64,000 bases of DNA from Mariniradius saccharolyticus AK6 (lineage in GTDB: Bacteria > Bacteroidota > Bacteroidia > Cytophagales > Cyclobacteriaceae): positions 62,001 to 126,000 of the forward strand of contig NZ_AMZY02000005.1 in NCBI RefSeq assembly GCF_000330725.2, written 5' to 3'. Positions 54,718 through 63,050 of this stretch are shown here, one piece after another. How positions within the stretch are numbered: position 1 is the first letter of the stretch; each line of letters starts with the position of its first letter. The position numbers and the translations under genes were made by a program. The notes beneath the pieces were generated by a model, which worked only from the letters and a program-made list of their open reading frames with translations, was not told where the DNA came from and made no database searches.

Positions 54718-54783
54718 AATTGGTGAAGGGTTTGGTTTATCTATAAATATCCGCTTTAAATGACTCATTTCAAACGATTTTGA

Positions 54784-54791
54784 TAACTTTG
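54784..54791 (+). promoter_or_regulatory. -7 element very close to the gldD start
   Basis: TAACTTTG at 54784-54791 matches TAnnTTTG exactly and ends five bases before the gldD ATG at 54797. If used, the mRNA would have essentially no leader. Confidence 0.55.
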
Positions 54792-54796
54792 GCTCC

Positions 54797-55378
54797 ATGC
54801 TTCAGAGAATCCCCATTGCCGTTTTATTGCTTGTTTTTTCCTTTTCCTGCTCACAGGATTACCTCCCCAAGCCAAGGGGTTACAATCGGATAGACCTACC
54901 GGAGCGCGGTTTCCAGGCCTTGGAAGAGGAAACTCCGTACACCTTTGAGTATTCCAAAAATGCCCGAGTAGAGCCTGATTCCTTTAACCTCGCCCAAAAA
55001 TCCTGGATCAACCTCAACTATACCCAACTCGGGGGAAAGATCCACCTCACCTATTTTCCCTTGGACACGAAAGGCAAGGATATCAAGCTCGTGGTCACCG
55101 ATGCCATCAACCTGACCGCCAAGCACCAAATCAAGGCCTATGGCATTGAGGAATCGGTGCTCCTGACTCCGAAAGGCTACACCGGTGTGGTGGCTGAACT
55201 CAGCGGTGAAGTTCCGACGCAGTTCCAGTTTTTTGTTACCGACTCCACGGACCACTTTTTGCGTGGAGCGCTCTACTTCAATACTGCCATGAAAAACGAC
55301 AGTCTTGCTCCAGTGATCGAGTACATCAAGGTGGACATGATCCACCTCATCAACACGCTGGAGTTTAAGAAGAAGTGA
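54797..55378 (+). CDS. gldD: Gliding motility lipoprotein GldD
   Basis: Lipoprotein needed for gliding and T9SS function in Bacteroidota, 193 residues. The lipobox is in [19 protein letters not shown] with lipid Cys 18. The family start [19 protein letters not shown] follows, and the rest fits the GldD core ([29 protein letters not shown]). The presence of gldD suggests that the organism carries a gliding/T9SS system elsewhere. The gene is divergent from the DinB gene. Confidence 0.94.
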   Translation: MLQRIPIAVLLLVFSFSCSQDYLPKPRGYNRIDLPERGFQALEEETPYTFEYSKNARVEPDSFNLAQKSWINLNYTQLGGKIHLTYFPLDTKGKDIKLVVTDAINLTAKHQIKAYGIEESVLLTPKGYTGVVAELSGEVPTQFQFFVTDSTDHFLRGALYFNTAMKNDSLAPVIEYIKVDMIHLINTLEFKKK

Positions 55379-55438
55379 GGGGGAAGGTTTGGGATTTGGG
55401 ATTTGAGACACGAACGCGAAATCGTTGATTGAGGAAAA
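55379..55438. repeat. Spacer with tandem GGGATTT
   Basis: A 60-base spacer between gldD and the convergent hydrolase gene; GGGATTT is repeated in tandem at 55391-55397 and 55398-55404. Nothing else is seen. Confidence 0.5.
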
Positions 55439-56092
55439 CTAGTTCTCTTTCAGTATTTCAGCCAACCATCGATTAATTACTTCATGTTTGTCGAGCGTCA
55501 TCAAATGGCCGCCGCCTTTGATCACAATTGGACTTTGAACAAGCCGAATTGGCAGAATTCTGTCCCTGTCACCATGAAGGTGATTCAGTTGAACTGGATT
55601 CGGTCCGAAATGTTTCCAAGTGAGTATCTTGTCAATCGCCCATTTCAAAAACACCGGGTCAGTGTCCTCGAGTATATTCTTCAAAAGTGCTTTTTCCTCT
55701 GGCGTTTCCGCACCAAAAAACCAATTTGACAGGAAGTTTGAAGATTTGAGAAACTCTGCAGGAATTAAGCGATGCAAACGAATAGAACCAGCCAGGCGAA
55801 AGTAAAATGGGATTTCGTCACGGGTTTTCGCTGAAGATATCAGAATCACTTTCTCAGTCCATATCAGCTTCGCCACCTCAATCACCATAATTCCTCCAAA
55901 CGAAAGCCCTATCAAGATCGGGTTCGGAGAGGCGATTTGGGTTAGGATCCGATTGGCATAAGAATCAATCGATTCGTTTTGAAGCGGAAGAATCCATTTC
56001 ACATGAGTCACATGAAAACCCTGAAATTGAATTTTCCTAAAGACACGTTCATCAGCGCCCAAGCCGCTAAAGACAAAAATCGCTCTGCCCAA
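55439..56092 (-). CDS. Alpha/beta hydrolase
   Basis: 217-residue soluble hydrolase. The nucleophile elbow is LIGLSFGGIM near 82 (Ser in GLSFG), the probable Asp lies in HGDRDRILP near 175 and the His in GGGHLMTLDKH near 195, so the triad looks complete. The start VFSGLGADERVF resembles small lipase-like members. Its gene is seven bases after the symporter stop on the same strand, so the two are probably cotranscribed. The substrate is unknown. Confidence 0.87.
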   Translation of the reverse strand: MGRAIFVFSGLGADERVFRKIQFQGFHVTHVKWILPLQNESIDSYANRILTQIASPNPILIGLSFGGIMVIEVAKLIWTEKVILISSAKTRDEIPFYFRLAGSIRLHRLIPAEFLKSSNFLSNWFFGAETPEEKALLKNILEDTDPVFLKWAIDKILTWKHFGPNPVQLNHLHGDRDRILPIRLVQSPIVIKGGGHLMTLDKHEVINRWLAEILKEN

Positions 56093-56098
56093 AACCTG

Positions 56099-57880
56099 TT
56101 ACGACAACTTCATCCTATCCCAATTGCGGACGATAATAAAACCGCCTGCCAGCGAAACAACCCCAGCAATCAGCGCTCCGACAAAATTGCCATATAGGAC
56201 AAATCCCACTGCAAACAGTGCGGCATACACCATCACCGTGCCGACCAGCATCAGACCAATCTCCATGGGAAGCTGACCTTGTTCCTGCTGTTCCTTAGGG
56301 TAGCGATCGAGCAGCTTTTTCCAGCCAAAAGCCGCAGGCCTTACTTTCCGGTAGAATGAAAGCAAAATTTCATCCTTCTCCGGCTTGGTCAAAAAGGTGA
56401 CCAATACCCAGCCAATCGTCGTGATACCAACGCCATACAGTAACTTGAGGTACGACTGCTCTGCGGGAATATCGATGAAGCCCAAGCGTGGATTGATGCT
56501 TTCGAAGAAAATCGCCACGGCAAATGAAATGAACATCGCCCAGATCTCGGTGTAGGCATTGATCCTCCACCAAAACCAACGCAGGATAAAGATCAACCCT
56601 GTGCCCGCACCAATTTGCAACAAGATGTTGAAGGCTTCGAGGGCATTGGACAAAGCCAAGGCCAATACCGCTGCCAACACCATCAGCAACACGGTCGAGA
56701 TGCGGCCCACAGCCACCAACTCTTTATCAGACGCGTTCGGCTTGATAAACCGGAGATAGAAGTCATTGACCACATACGATGACCCCCAATTCAGATGGGT
56801 AGAAAGCGTAGACATCACGGCCGCAATCAAAGAAGCCAACACGATCCCAATCAGGCCGGTCGGCAAGAAGGTCAGCATCGCAGAATAGGCCAAGTCATCG
56901 CCCAATTTGTCCGCGGGGATATTCGGAAAGGCCGCACCCAAATCAGATATCTGCGGGAAAATGATCAAGGACGAGAGCGCCACGATGATCCACGGCCAGG
57001 GGCGCATGGCATAATGCGCGATATTGAAAAACAGGGTCGCTCCAATGGCATTCTTTTCATCCTTCGCAGACAGCATCCTTTGGGCAATATAGCCACCCCC
57101 TCCCGGCTCTGCGCCAGGATACCAAGTCGCCCACCATTGGATTGCCAAAGGCATGATCAAGAGTGGGATCAAGAGGTTCCAATCATTGAAATCGGGGAAG
57201 AAATCCAATTTGTCGGCGACATTTGGATGTGTGAGCAGATTGTTCAGCGACCCGATCTCAGGCATGTCCAACACATAAATCGCTGCACCGACCGATCCGA
57301 TCATGGCAATGAAAAATTGGAAGAAATCAGTCAGCAAAACACCCTTCAAGCCCCCCAAGGAACTATAAATCACCGTCACGACGGATGCCAACAGCAGGGT
57401 CTCGATCGGACTCAAACCAAGCATGACCCCACCGATCTTGATGGCTGCCAAGGATACGGTCGCCATGATGACCACATTGAAGAATACGCCCAAATAAAGC
57501 GCCCGGAATGCCCGCAAAAACGCTGCCGGCTTGCCTCCATACCGCAATTCATAAAACTCCAAATCCGTCGTCACCTCCGACCTTCTCCACAGTTTGGCGT
57601 ATACAAAAACCGTGAGCATGCCCGTGAGCAAAAATGCCCACCAAACCCAGTTACCGGAAACCCCTCCTTTTCTCACGATGTCTGTCACGAGGTTGGGTGT
57701 ATCAGCCGAAAACGTCGTGGCGACCATCGACACGCCGAGTAGCCACCAGGGCATATTCCTTCCCGAAAGGAAAAATTCCTTGGCAGAAGAGCCGGCTTGC
57801 TTCGAGGCAAAAACGCCAATGAGCATGGAAACCAGAAAGAATACTCCGATGATTGTCCAATCTATCCAAGATATTGTCAT
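56099..57880 (-). CDS. Sodium:solute symporter (SSS family)
   Basis: 593-residue cytoplasmic-membrane transporter with about 13-14 helices. N-terminal SAKEFFLSGRNMPWWLLGVSM with VATTFSADTPN is the SSS start; the later ALIAAVMSTLSTHLNWGSSYVVND is the conserved helix-8 region with sodium-site Ser residues. Family members import sugars, amino acids or vitamins. The adjacent divergent sugar-kinase-like gene suggests a sugar or amino sugar. Confidence 0.93.
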   Translation of the reverse strand: MTISWIDWTIIGVFFLVSMLIGVFASKQAGSSAKEFFLSGRNMPWWLLGVSMVATTFSADTPNLVTDIVRKGGVSGNWVWWAFLLTGMLTVFVYAKLWRRSEVTTDLEFYELRYGGKPAAFLRAFRALYLGVFFNVVIMATVSLAAIKIGGVMLGLSPIETLLLASVVTVIYSSLGGLKGVLLTDFFQFFIAMIGSVGAAIYVLDMPEIGSLNNLLTHPNVADKLDFFPDFNDWNLLIPLLIMPLAIQWWATWYPGAEPGGGGYIAQRMLSAKDEKNAIGATLFFNIAHYAMRPWPWIIVALSSLIIFPQISDLGAAFPNIPADKLGDDLAYSAMLTFLPTGLIGIVLASLIAAVMSTLSTHLNWGSSYVVNDFYLRFIKPNASDKELVAVGRISTVLLMVLAAVLALALSNALEAFNILLQIGAGTGLIFILRWFWWRINAYTEIWAMFISFAVAIFFESINPRLGFIDIPAEQSYLKLLYGVGITTIGWVLVTFLTKPEKDEILLSFYRKVRPAAFGWKKLLDRYPKEQQEQGQLPMEIGLMLVGTVMVYAALFAVGFVLYGNFVGALIAGVVSLAGGFIIVRNWDRMKLS

Positions 57881-58054
57881 AGTTTTTTTGGGTTTGCGTG
57901 GGAAACGAGGCTAGAGTTAATCTATTTTTTCAATTTAGTTCGGATAACTTCTTTAATAAATTTTTCTAAGGTAAACATTTAATATTCATTTCCAAAATTG
58001 AGAATCTGGAACGCAAGAAAATTATTTCAACACAATGTTGGCACGTTACCAGTT

Positions 58055-58082
58055 TTTGAAACCCAACAATACCTTACTTTTG
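58055..58082 (+). promoter_or_regulatory. Promoter of the kinase gene
   Basis: TTTG (58055-58058) and TACTTTTG (58075-58082) are 16 bases apart; the latter matches TAnnTTTG exactly. It lies just before the in-frame TTG 58090 and ATG 58105. Confidence 0.65.
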
Positions 58083-58104
58083 GAGTGTTTTGGAAAATCG
58101 CTAC

Positions 58105-59136
58105 ATGAACTACCCGGATTGGACAGAAGCTTTGGAATCGCATTACGCCATCAAAGTGGCATCAGGTGATATTCATCCATTTGGTGACGGTCATATCCAT
58201 CAGACATTTCTGGTAAAATCGGGCGCGGATGCCTATATCCTGCAGGCTTTCAACAAGAATGTGTTCAATTATCCGGAGCGGATTTCCCACAATCACGAAA
58301 TCTTGCTGGAAGGAATCAACCCGAAGGATTTGCCTTTCATACTCCCACTGCCCATACCGACAAAAACGGGGGCACTGCTTGCGGAAGACAAAGGCAGCAT
58401 GTTTCGCCTGAGTCCCTTTGTGGCAGGAAGGTGCGTCAATGAAGTCAATGATCCACGGCAAGCCTATTTGGCAGCCGAAGCTTTTGCCATCTTTATCCGC
58501 GCCGCAAAAGACCTGAATCCCCAGGATTTTCAGGAATCCATTCCGTCTTTCCATGATCTCAGCCTGCGTTTTCGTCAGCTTCAGGAAGCAACCAATCACA
58601 CCCGTCGGCATTTTGACCAAGAGCTTCGGGAGGTCGTGGATTTTTATCTTGCACAGGAAAGTCTCGTGCAGGAATACGAAAATTGGAGAAAAATCCTGCC
58701 TCTCCGCGTCACCCACAGTGATACCAAGATCAACAATCTGATTTTTTCGGAAAATATGGACAAGGTCCGCGCAGTGATCGATCTCGACACGATCATGGCC
58801 GGCTACGCGATGTATGATTTTGGGGATTTGGTGCGGACGGTCGCGTGCACGGAGGGTGAAAGCTCAAGGAATTGGGAAAAAATCAAAGTGGATTGGGAAA
58901 AGTATCAAGCACTTTTGAATGGCTTTTTAGAAGGAGGAAAAGGGCTGCTGAAGGAGGAGGAAATCGAATCCCTGCCCTTCGGCGGCAAGATGATGACCTG
59001 CATCATGGGCTTCCGCTTTTTGGCCGACTACCTCAACGGCAACATCTATTACGCCATCCACTACGAGCGCCAAAACCTCGACCGGGCCATCAACCAGATG
59101 TGGCTGCTGAAGGGATTGGGGGAAAGCAATTCTTAA
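58105..59136 (+). CDS. Aminoglycoside-phosphotransferase-fold kinase, N-acetylhexosamine 1-kinase-like
   Basis: 343-residue cytoplasmic kinase. VASGDIHPFGDGHIHQTFLVK near the start is the nucleotide-binding loop of this family; the catalytic loop is VTHSDTKINNLIF and the metal motif AVIDLDTIMAGYAMYDFGDLVRT, closely resembling N-acetylhexosamine 1-kinases (NahK: DTKxNNxLF, DLDTxMP). ATG 58105 is chosen; TTG 58090 would give a nearly leaderless message. Position opposite the symporter suggests phosphorylation of an imported sugar. Substrate specificity is an inference. Confidence 0.85.
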   Translation: MNYPDWTEALESHYAIKVASGDIHPFGDGHIHQTFLVKSGADAYILQAFNKNVFNYPERISHNHEILLEGINPKDLPFILPLPIPTKTGALLAEDKGSMFRLSPFVAGRCVNEVNDPRQAYLAAEAFAIFIRAAKDLNPQDFQESIPSFHDLSLRFRQLQEATNHTRRHFDQELREVVDFYLAQESLVQEYENWRKILPLRVTHSDTKINNLIFSENMDKVRAVIDLDTIMAGYAMYDFGDLVRTVACTEGESSRNWEKIKVDWEKYQALLNGFLEGGKGLLKEEEIESLPFGGKMMTCIMGFRFLADYLNGNIYYAIHYERQNLDRAINQMWLLKGLGESNS

Positions 59137-59222
59137 TTCAACCAAGATCAAAGCCTTGACTGAGCTTCGTCAATTAGCCCAAGGTTATTCGAGGCAAAAG
59201 GTTGATCAGCGTTCAAAAAAAT

Positions 59223-61298
59223 TCACCTCCTTCCAAACTCCGCCTTCGCCTCCTCGAGGAAATTGACAAAGTTTTGGATATTGGTATCATAGGCCTTTGG
59301 CTTTACGAGCAATTCCTCGTTGTGGTCCAAAATGACATAGTAAGGCTGCGCGTTGTTATTGAACCGGGTAATCTGGAAATCCGCGTTCTGCTTGCCAATC
59401 GTCGATTTGACCTTGCCATCGTAGGTGGAAGTGTACCACTCTGATTCCGGTAATGGGTGCCTTTCGTCAATGTACAAGGCAACCATGACGAAGTCATTTT
59501 TCAGCCTTTGCAAGACCTGCGGATCCGACCATACGCGGGCTTCCATCTCGCGGCAGTTCACGCAGCCATGTCCGGTAAAATCAATGAAAAGCGGTTTTCC
59601 CTGCTTTTTGGCCGCAGCCAAAGCCTGCTTGTAGTCAAAATACCCCTGAATTCCGTGTGGGAAATGTAGGAAATCCGCATACTTGGGTACTTCGTCAAGG
59701 GCATTGGATTCAGACGTTCCCGTTGCCCTATTTTCCAACAGATTGAAATCATGGGAAGAAATAGGGGGAAGGTAGCCGCTCAAAGCCTTCAAAGGCGCAC
59801 CCCATAGTCCGGGGATCATGTACACGACGAACACAAAAGTGACAATTGCCAACATCAGCCGCGGTACGCCGATATGCTCCATTTTGGAATCATGCGGCAG
59901 CCTGATTTTTCCCAATAGGTAAAATCCTAACAAACCGAAAATTACGATCCAGATTGCCAGGTAGATATCCCTGTCCAAAATGCCCCAATGATAGACTTGG
60001 TCGGCGATGGAGAGGAATTTGAAAGCCAAGGCCAATTCCAAAAAGCCGAGCACCACTTTGACAGAGTTCAGCCAACCGCCGGACTTGGGCAGGGAATTGA
60101 GCCATTCGGGGAAGATCGCAAACAAGGTAAATGGAATCGCGAAGGCCAAGGAGAATGCAAACATCCCCGCAATCGGGGTGATGAAATCCCCGCCGGCGGA
60201 TTTGATCAGGATCGAACCCACAATCGGTCCGGTGCAGGAAAATGATACCAACACCAAGGTGAATGCCATGAAGAAAACACCTGTCAAGCCGCCTTTGTCC
60301 GACTTTGCATCGATCTTATTGACAAAGCCGCTCGGCAAGGTCAATTCGAACATGCCCAAAAACGCCATCGCAAACACGATGAATACCAAGAAGAAAAAGA
60401 CGTTCGGTACCCAATGCGTCGAGAGCCAGTTGGCAAACTCAGGCCCTTGAATGGCCGCCACCGCCGTGCCGGCTATCGTGTAGATCGCAATGATGGAAAG
60501 TCCATAAATGAAGGCATTTCTGATGCCGACAGCGCGGGATTTGGCGCGCCCGGTAAAGAAAGTCACCGTCATCGGAATCATCGGAAACACGCATGGCGTC
60601 AGCAAAGCTGCCAAACCCGCCAAGAACGCCACAAACATAAATCCGATCAATCCGCCTTTTCCCTCCTCGGGATCTAAAGTAACCACGGTCCGGTTTTCTT
60701 TGCTGGCCGAATCCGCGTCGGTTGGCTGTGCGGCCACAGTGGACTCCCGATTCGCAGAATCGGGCGCAACCGTCGGTTCTTGCGTCGTGGTAGCGTTTGC
60801 GGCGGCAGGTTCATCCGAAACCGCCGTTGCCTTGATCGTGAAATCCTCCTCGTAAAGGATGCATTGGCCGGTCACGTCGGAGCACATCTGATACTCCACG
60901 ACACCCTTGATCTCTACATTCGGCTCAGTGATGGTGATCTTTTGCCGAAATTCCCCAATGCCTGAAAAATAGGTGATATCGGCTTCCCATACCTTGTCAA
61001 ACTTCTTTTTCGGATTGATGGGGCTGAGCTTTTCCTTTACCGAAATTCCCTTTGATCCTTCCAATGACAGCGTCGTCAATACCGGCCCCGCATTCTCATC
61101 GAAGTCATTGGAGTAAATGTACCAATTCATCGGGATGCTGGCTTTCAATACGATTTCCGCTTCCTGCCCTACTTTTAGGTCCTTTTCGGCCAATTGGATC
61201 GTCCACTTGGGCGGAGATACCAACTGTCCAAATGACTGGACTTGGAAAAAAAACAAAAGGAGAGCGATCAATGAAAGTGGAAGAAACCTTGACATCAT
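59223..61298 (-). CDS. dsbD: Thiol:disulfide interchange protein DsbD
   Basis: Carries reducing power across the inner membrane. 691 residues: signal peptide (about 1-25), an N-terminal DsbD-alpha-like domain with paired Cys 139 and 146 (CSDVTGQC), a low-complexity Ala/Thr/Glu linker (about 160-215), eight membrane helices with redox Cys in LTPCVFPMIP (near 236) and SFSCTGPIVG, and a C-terminal thioredoxin domain with FTGHGCVNCREME near 580. All three Cys pairs are present. The start is ATG 61298 or 61295. Confidence 0.94.
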   Translation of the reverse strand: MMSRFLPLSLIALLLFFFQVQSFGQLVSPPKWTIQLAEKDLKVGQEAEIVLKASIPMNWYIYSNDFDENAGPVLTTLSLEGSKGISVKEKLSPINPKKKFDKVWEADITYFSGIGEFRQKITITEPNVEIKGVVEYQMCSDVTGQCILYEEDFTIKATAVSDEPAAANATTTQEPTVAPDSANRESTVAAQPTDADSASKENRTVVTLDPEEGKGGLIGFMFVAFLAGLAALLTPCVFPMIPMTVTFFTGRAKSRAVGIRNAFIYGLSIIAIYTIAGTAVAAIQGPEFANWLSTHWVPNVFFFLVFIVFAMAFLGMFELTLPSGFVNKIDAKSDKGGLTGVFFMAFTLVLVSFSCTGPIVGSILIKSAGGDFITPIAGMFAFSLAFAIPFTLFAIFPEWLNSLPKSGGWLNSVKVVLGFLELALAFKFLSIADQVYHWGILDRDIYLAIWIVIFGLLGFYLLGKIRLPHDSKMEHIGVPRLMLAIVTFVFVVYMIPGLWGAPLKALSGYLPPISSHDFNLLENRATGTSESNALDEVPKYADFLHFPHGIQGYFDYKQALAAAKKQGKPLFIDFTGHGCVNCREMEARVWSDPQVLQRLKNDFVMVALYIDERHPLPESEWYTSTYDGKVKSTIGKQNADFQITRFNNNAQPYYVILDHNEELLVKPKAYDTNIQNFVNFLEEAKAEFGRR

Positions 61299-61522
61299 AA
61301 TGGGATATAAGCGTAACTTTTTGTTAAAGTCAATATGCACGAAATTGGTTCAAGCTGACATCAATACACGGCCACAAAGGAAACCCAATTTCCCTTTCGG
61401 AATTCTGTGAATTCATGACAGATCCTTTTTTTCTCAAAAAGTAATGTGGCCACGAATGCACGAATGAATTGAGAAAACAGGTCCTTTTTCCGCCTCTTTG
61501 CGCCTTCGCGTCTTTGCGGGCC
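61299..61522. repeat. Spacer with repeated phrases
   Basis: 224 bases between dsbD and the M20 gene, no gene seen. CACGAATG is tandem at 61451-61458 and 61459-61466, and CTTTGCG recurs at 61496-61502 and 61512-61518 within GCCTCTTTGCGCCTTCGC (from 61492). These resemble phrases found widely in Bacteroidota spacers. Confidence 0.55.
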
Positions 61523-62908
61523 TCATTTAACTTGTTCCTTGAAATGCTTGAAAAACAGCGCGATCGTCTCTATCCCCATCAGGTAATTTTTGATACCATA
61601 ATGCTCATTGGGCGAATGGAGTGCATCTGTATCCAAGCCAAATCCCAACAGAATTGAATCCAAGCCCAATTCATTCTGGAATAGCGCGCAGATCGGAATG
61701 GAGCCACCTTCACGGGTCGGGATCGCCTTTTTCCCAAAAGCCTCCTGGATCGCCAAGTCGGCCGCACGGTACCCCGGCGTATCTGTCGAAACAACGGCGG
61801 GCGCCCCTCCGTGGTGGGGAATTACTTTGACTTTTACGGAAGCCGGCGCAATGGCTTTGAAGTGGTTTTCAAACAGCGTCGCTATCTCCTGATAGTCTTG
61901 GTTGGGCACGAGGCGCATAGAGATTTTTGCGAAAGCCTTGGAAGGCAACACCGTTTTTGCACCTTCGCCGGTGTAGCCGCCCCAGATTCCATTTACGTCC
62001 AAAGTTGGTCGGATGCCGATACGCTCGACAGTCGTGTAGCCTTTTTCCCCATGCACGTCTGCGATGTCCAATTCCTTTTTGTAGGCATCCAAGTCAAAAG
62101 GCGCGTCGTTCAGCGCTTTTCGGTAGGCTTGGGAATATTCCTCCACCTTGTCATAGAATCCAGGAATGGTGATATGGTTGTTTTCATCGTGCAGGGAAGC
62201 GATCATTTTGCACAAAATATTGACCGGATTGGCAACGGCACCACCATAGGTCCCCGAGTGTAAGTCGCGATTGGGTCCCGTCACCTCCACCTGCATATAG
62301 GCCAAGCCGCGGAGTCCGACGGTGACGGAAGGATGCTCGAGCGAAATCATGTGCGTATCCGATACCAACACGACATCGGCTTTGAGTTTTTCCTTGTTGG
62401 CCTTCACAAAACCATCCAAATTGGAAGAGCCTACTTCCTCCTCACCTTCGATCATGAACTTGACATTGCAAGGCAGTGAACCTTCGGCCATCATCGCCTC
62501 AAAGGCTTTTACATGCATGTAAAACTGCCCCTTGTCGTCCGCCGATCCCCGGGCAAAAATGGCTCCCTCCGGATGCCTCGCCGTCGTCTTCACCACCGGT
62601 TCAAATGGCGGTGAATCCCATAGCTCGTATGGATCTGCAGGCTGTACATCGTAGTGTCCATAGACCAATACAGTCGGCAATGCCGGATCGATGGTTTTTT
62701 CTCCGTAGACAATCGGATATCCATCCGTGAGGCAAAGTTCGACGCTGTCGGCGCCGGCTTTTTCCAATGATTTCTTCACAAAATCCGCAGCCGCAAAGAC
62801 ATCTTTGCTAAACTTCGGGTCTGCGCTGACAGAAGGGATGCGGAGGAGTTCAAAAAGCTCTCCGATAAAGCGGTCGCGGTGGGATTGGACGTAAGATTTG
62901 ATGGACAT
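61523..62908 (-). CDS. M20 family dipeptidase (CNDP/DapE-like)
   Basis: Dizinc exopeptidase of 461 residues, cytoplasmic (no signal). Metal ligands are visible in VYGHYDVQP (His, Asp), RGSADDKGQ (bridging Asp), IEGEEEVGSSN (catalytic Glu pair), SDTHMI and the C-terminal SPNEHYGIKN. The dimerization (lid) domain is at about 195-310. It resembles non-specific dipeptidases. The start is ATG 62908. Confidence 0.94.
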   Translation of the reverse strand: MSIKSYVQSHRDRFIGELFELLRIPSVSADPKFSKDVFAAADFVKKSLEKAGADSVELCLTDGYPIVYGEKTIDPALPTVLVYGHYDVQPADPYELWDSPPFEPVVKTTARHPEGAIFARGSADDKGQFYMHVKAFEAMMAEGSLPCNVKFMIEGEEEVGSSNLDGFVKANKEKLKADVVLVSDTHMISLEHPSVTVGLRGLAYMQVEVTGPNRDLHSGTYGGAVANPVNILCKMIASLHDENNHITIPGFYDKVEEYSQAYRKALNDAPFDLDAYKKELDIADVHGEKGYTTVERIGIRPTLDVNGIWGGYTGEGAKTVLPSKAFAKISMRLVPNQDYQEIATLFENHFKAIAPASVKVKVIPHHGGAPAVVSTDTPGYRAADLAIQEAFGKKAIPTREGGSIPICALFQNELGLDSILLGFGLDTDALHSPNEHYGIKNYLMGIETIALFFKHFKEQVK

Positions 62909-63050
62909 ACAGGCGAATAAAGGGATTTCAACAAAAGACCCAAACGATCCATGGAATGTTTGGTGGCGTCGTTGAAATGTTCTGGTTATTTAAGCGCTCG
63001 AAATTACGCCTTTAAAAAGTAATTGCCTATTTTGATCCAAACTTTTGCCC

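Noticed and set aside
56795-57742. Long plus-strand frame (315 codons) opposite the symporter gene
   Set aside because: The product is Arg/His/Gln-rich low-quality sequence with no family likeness; the minus-strand SSS protein is clearly real, so this is a shadow frame.
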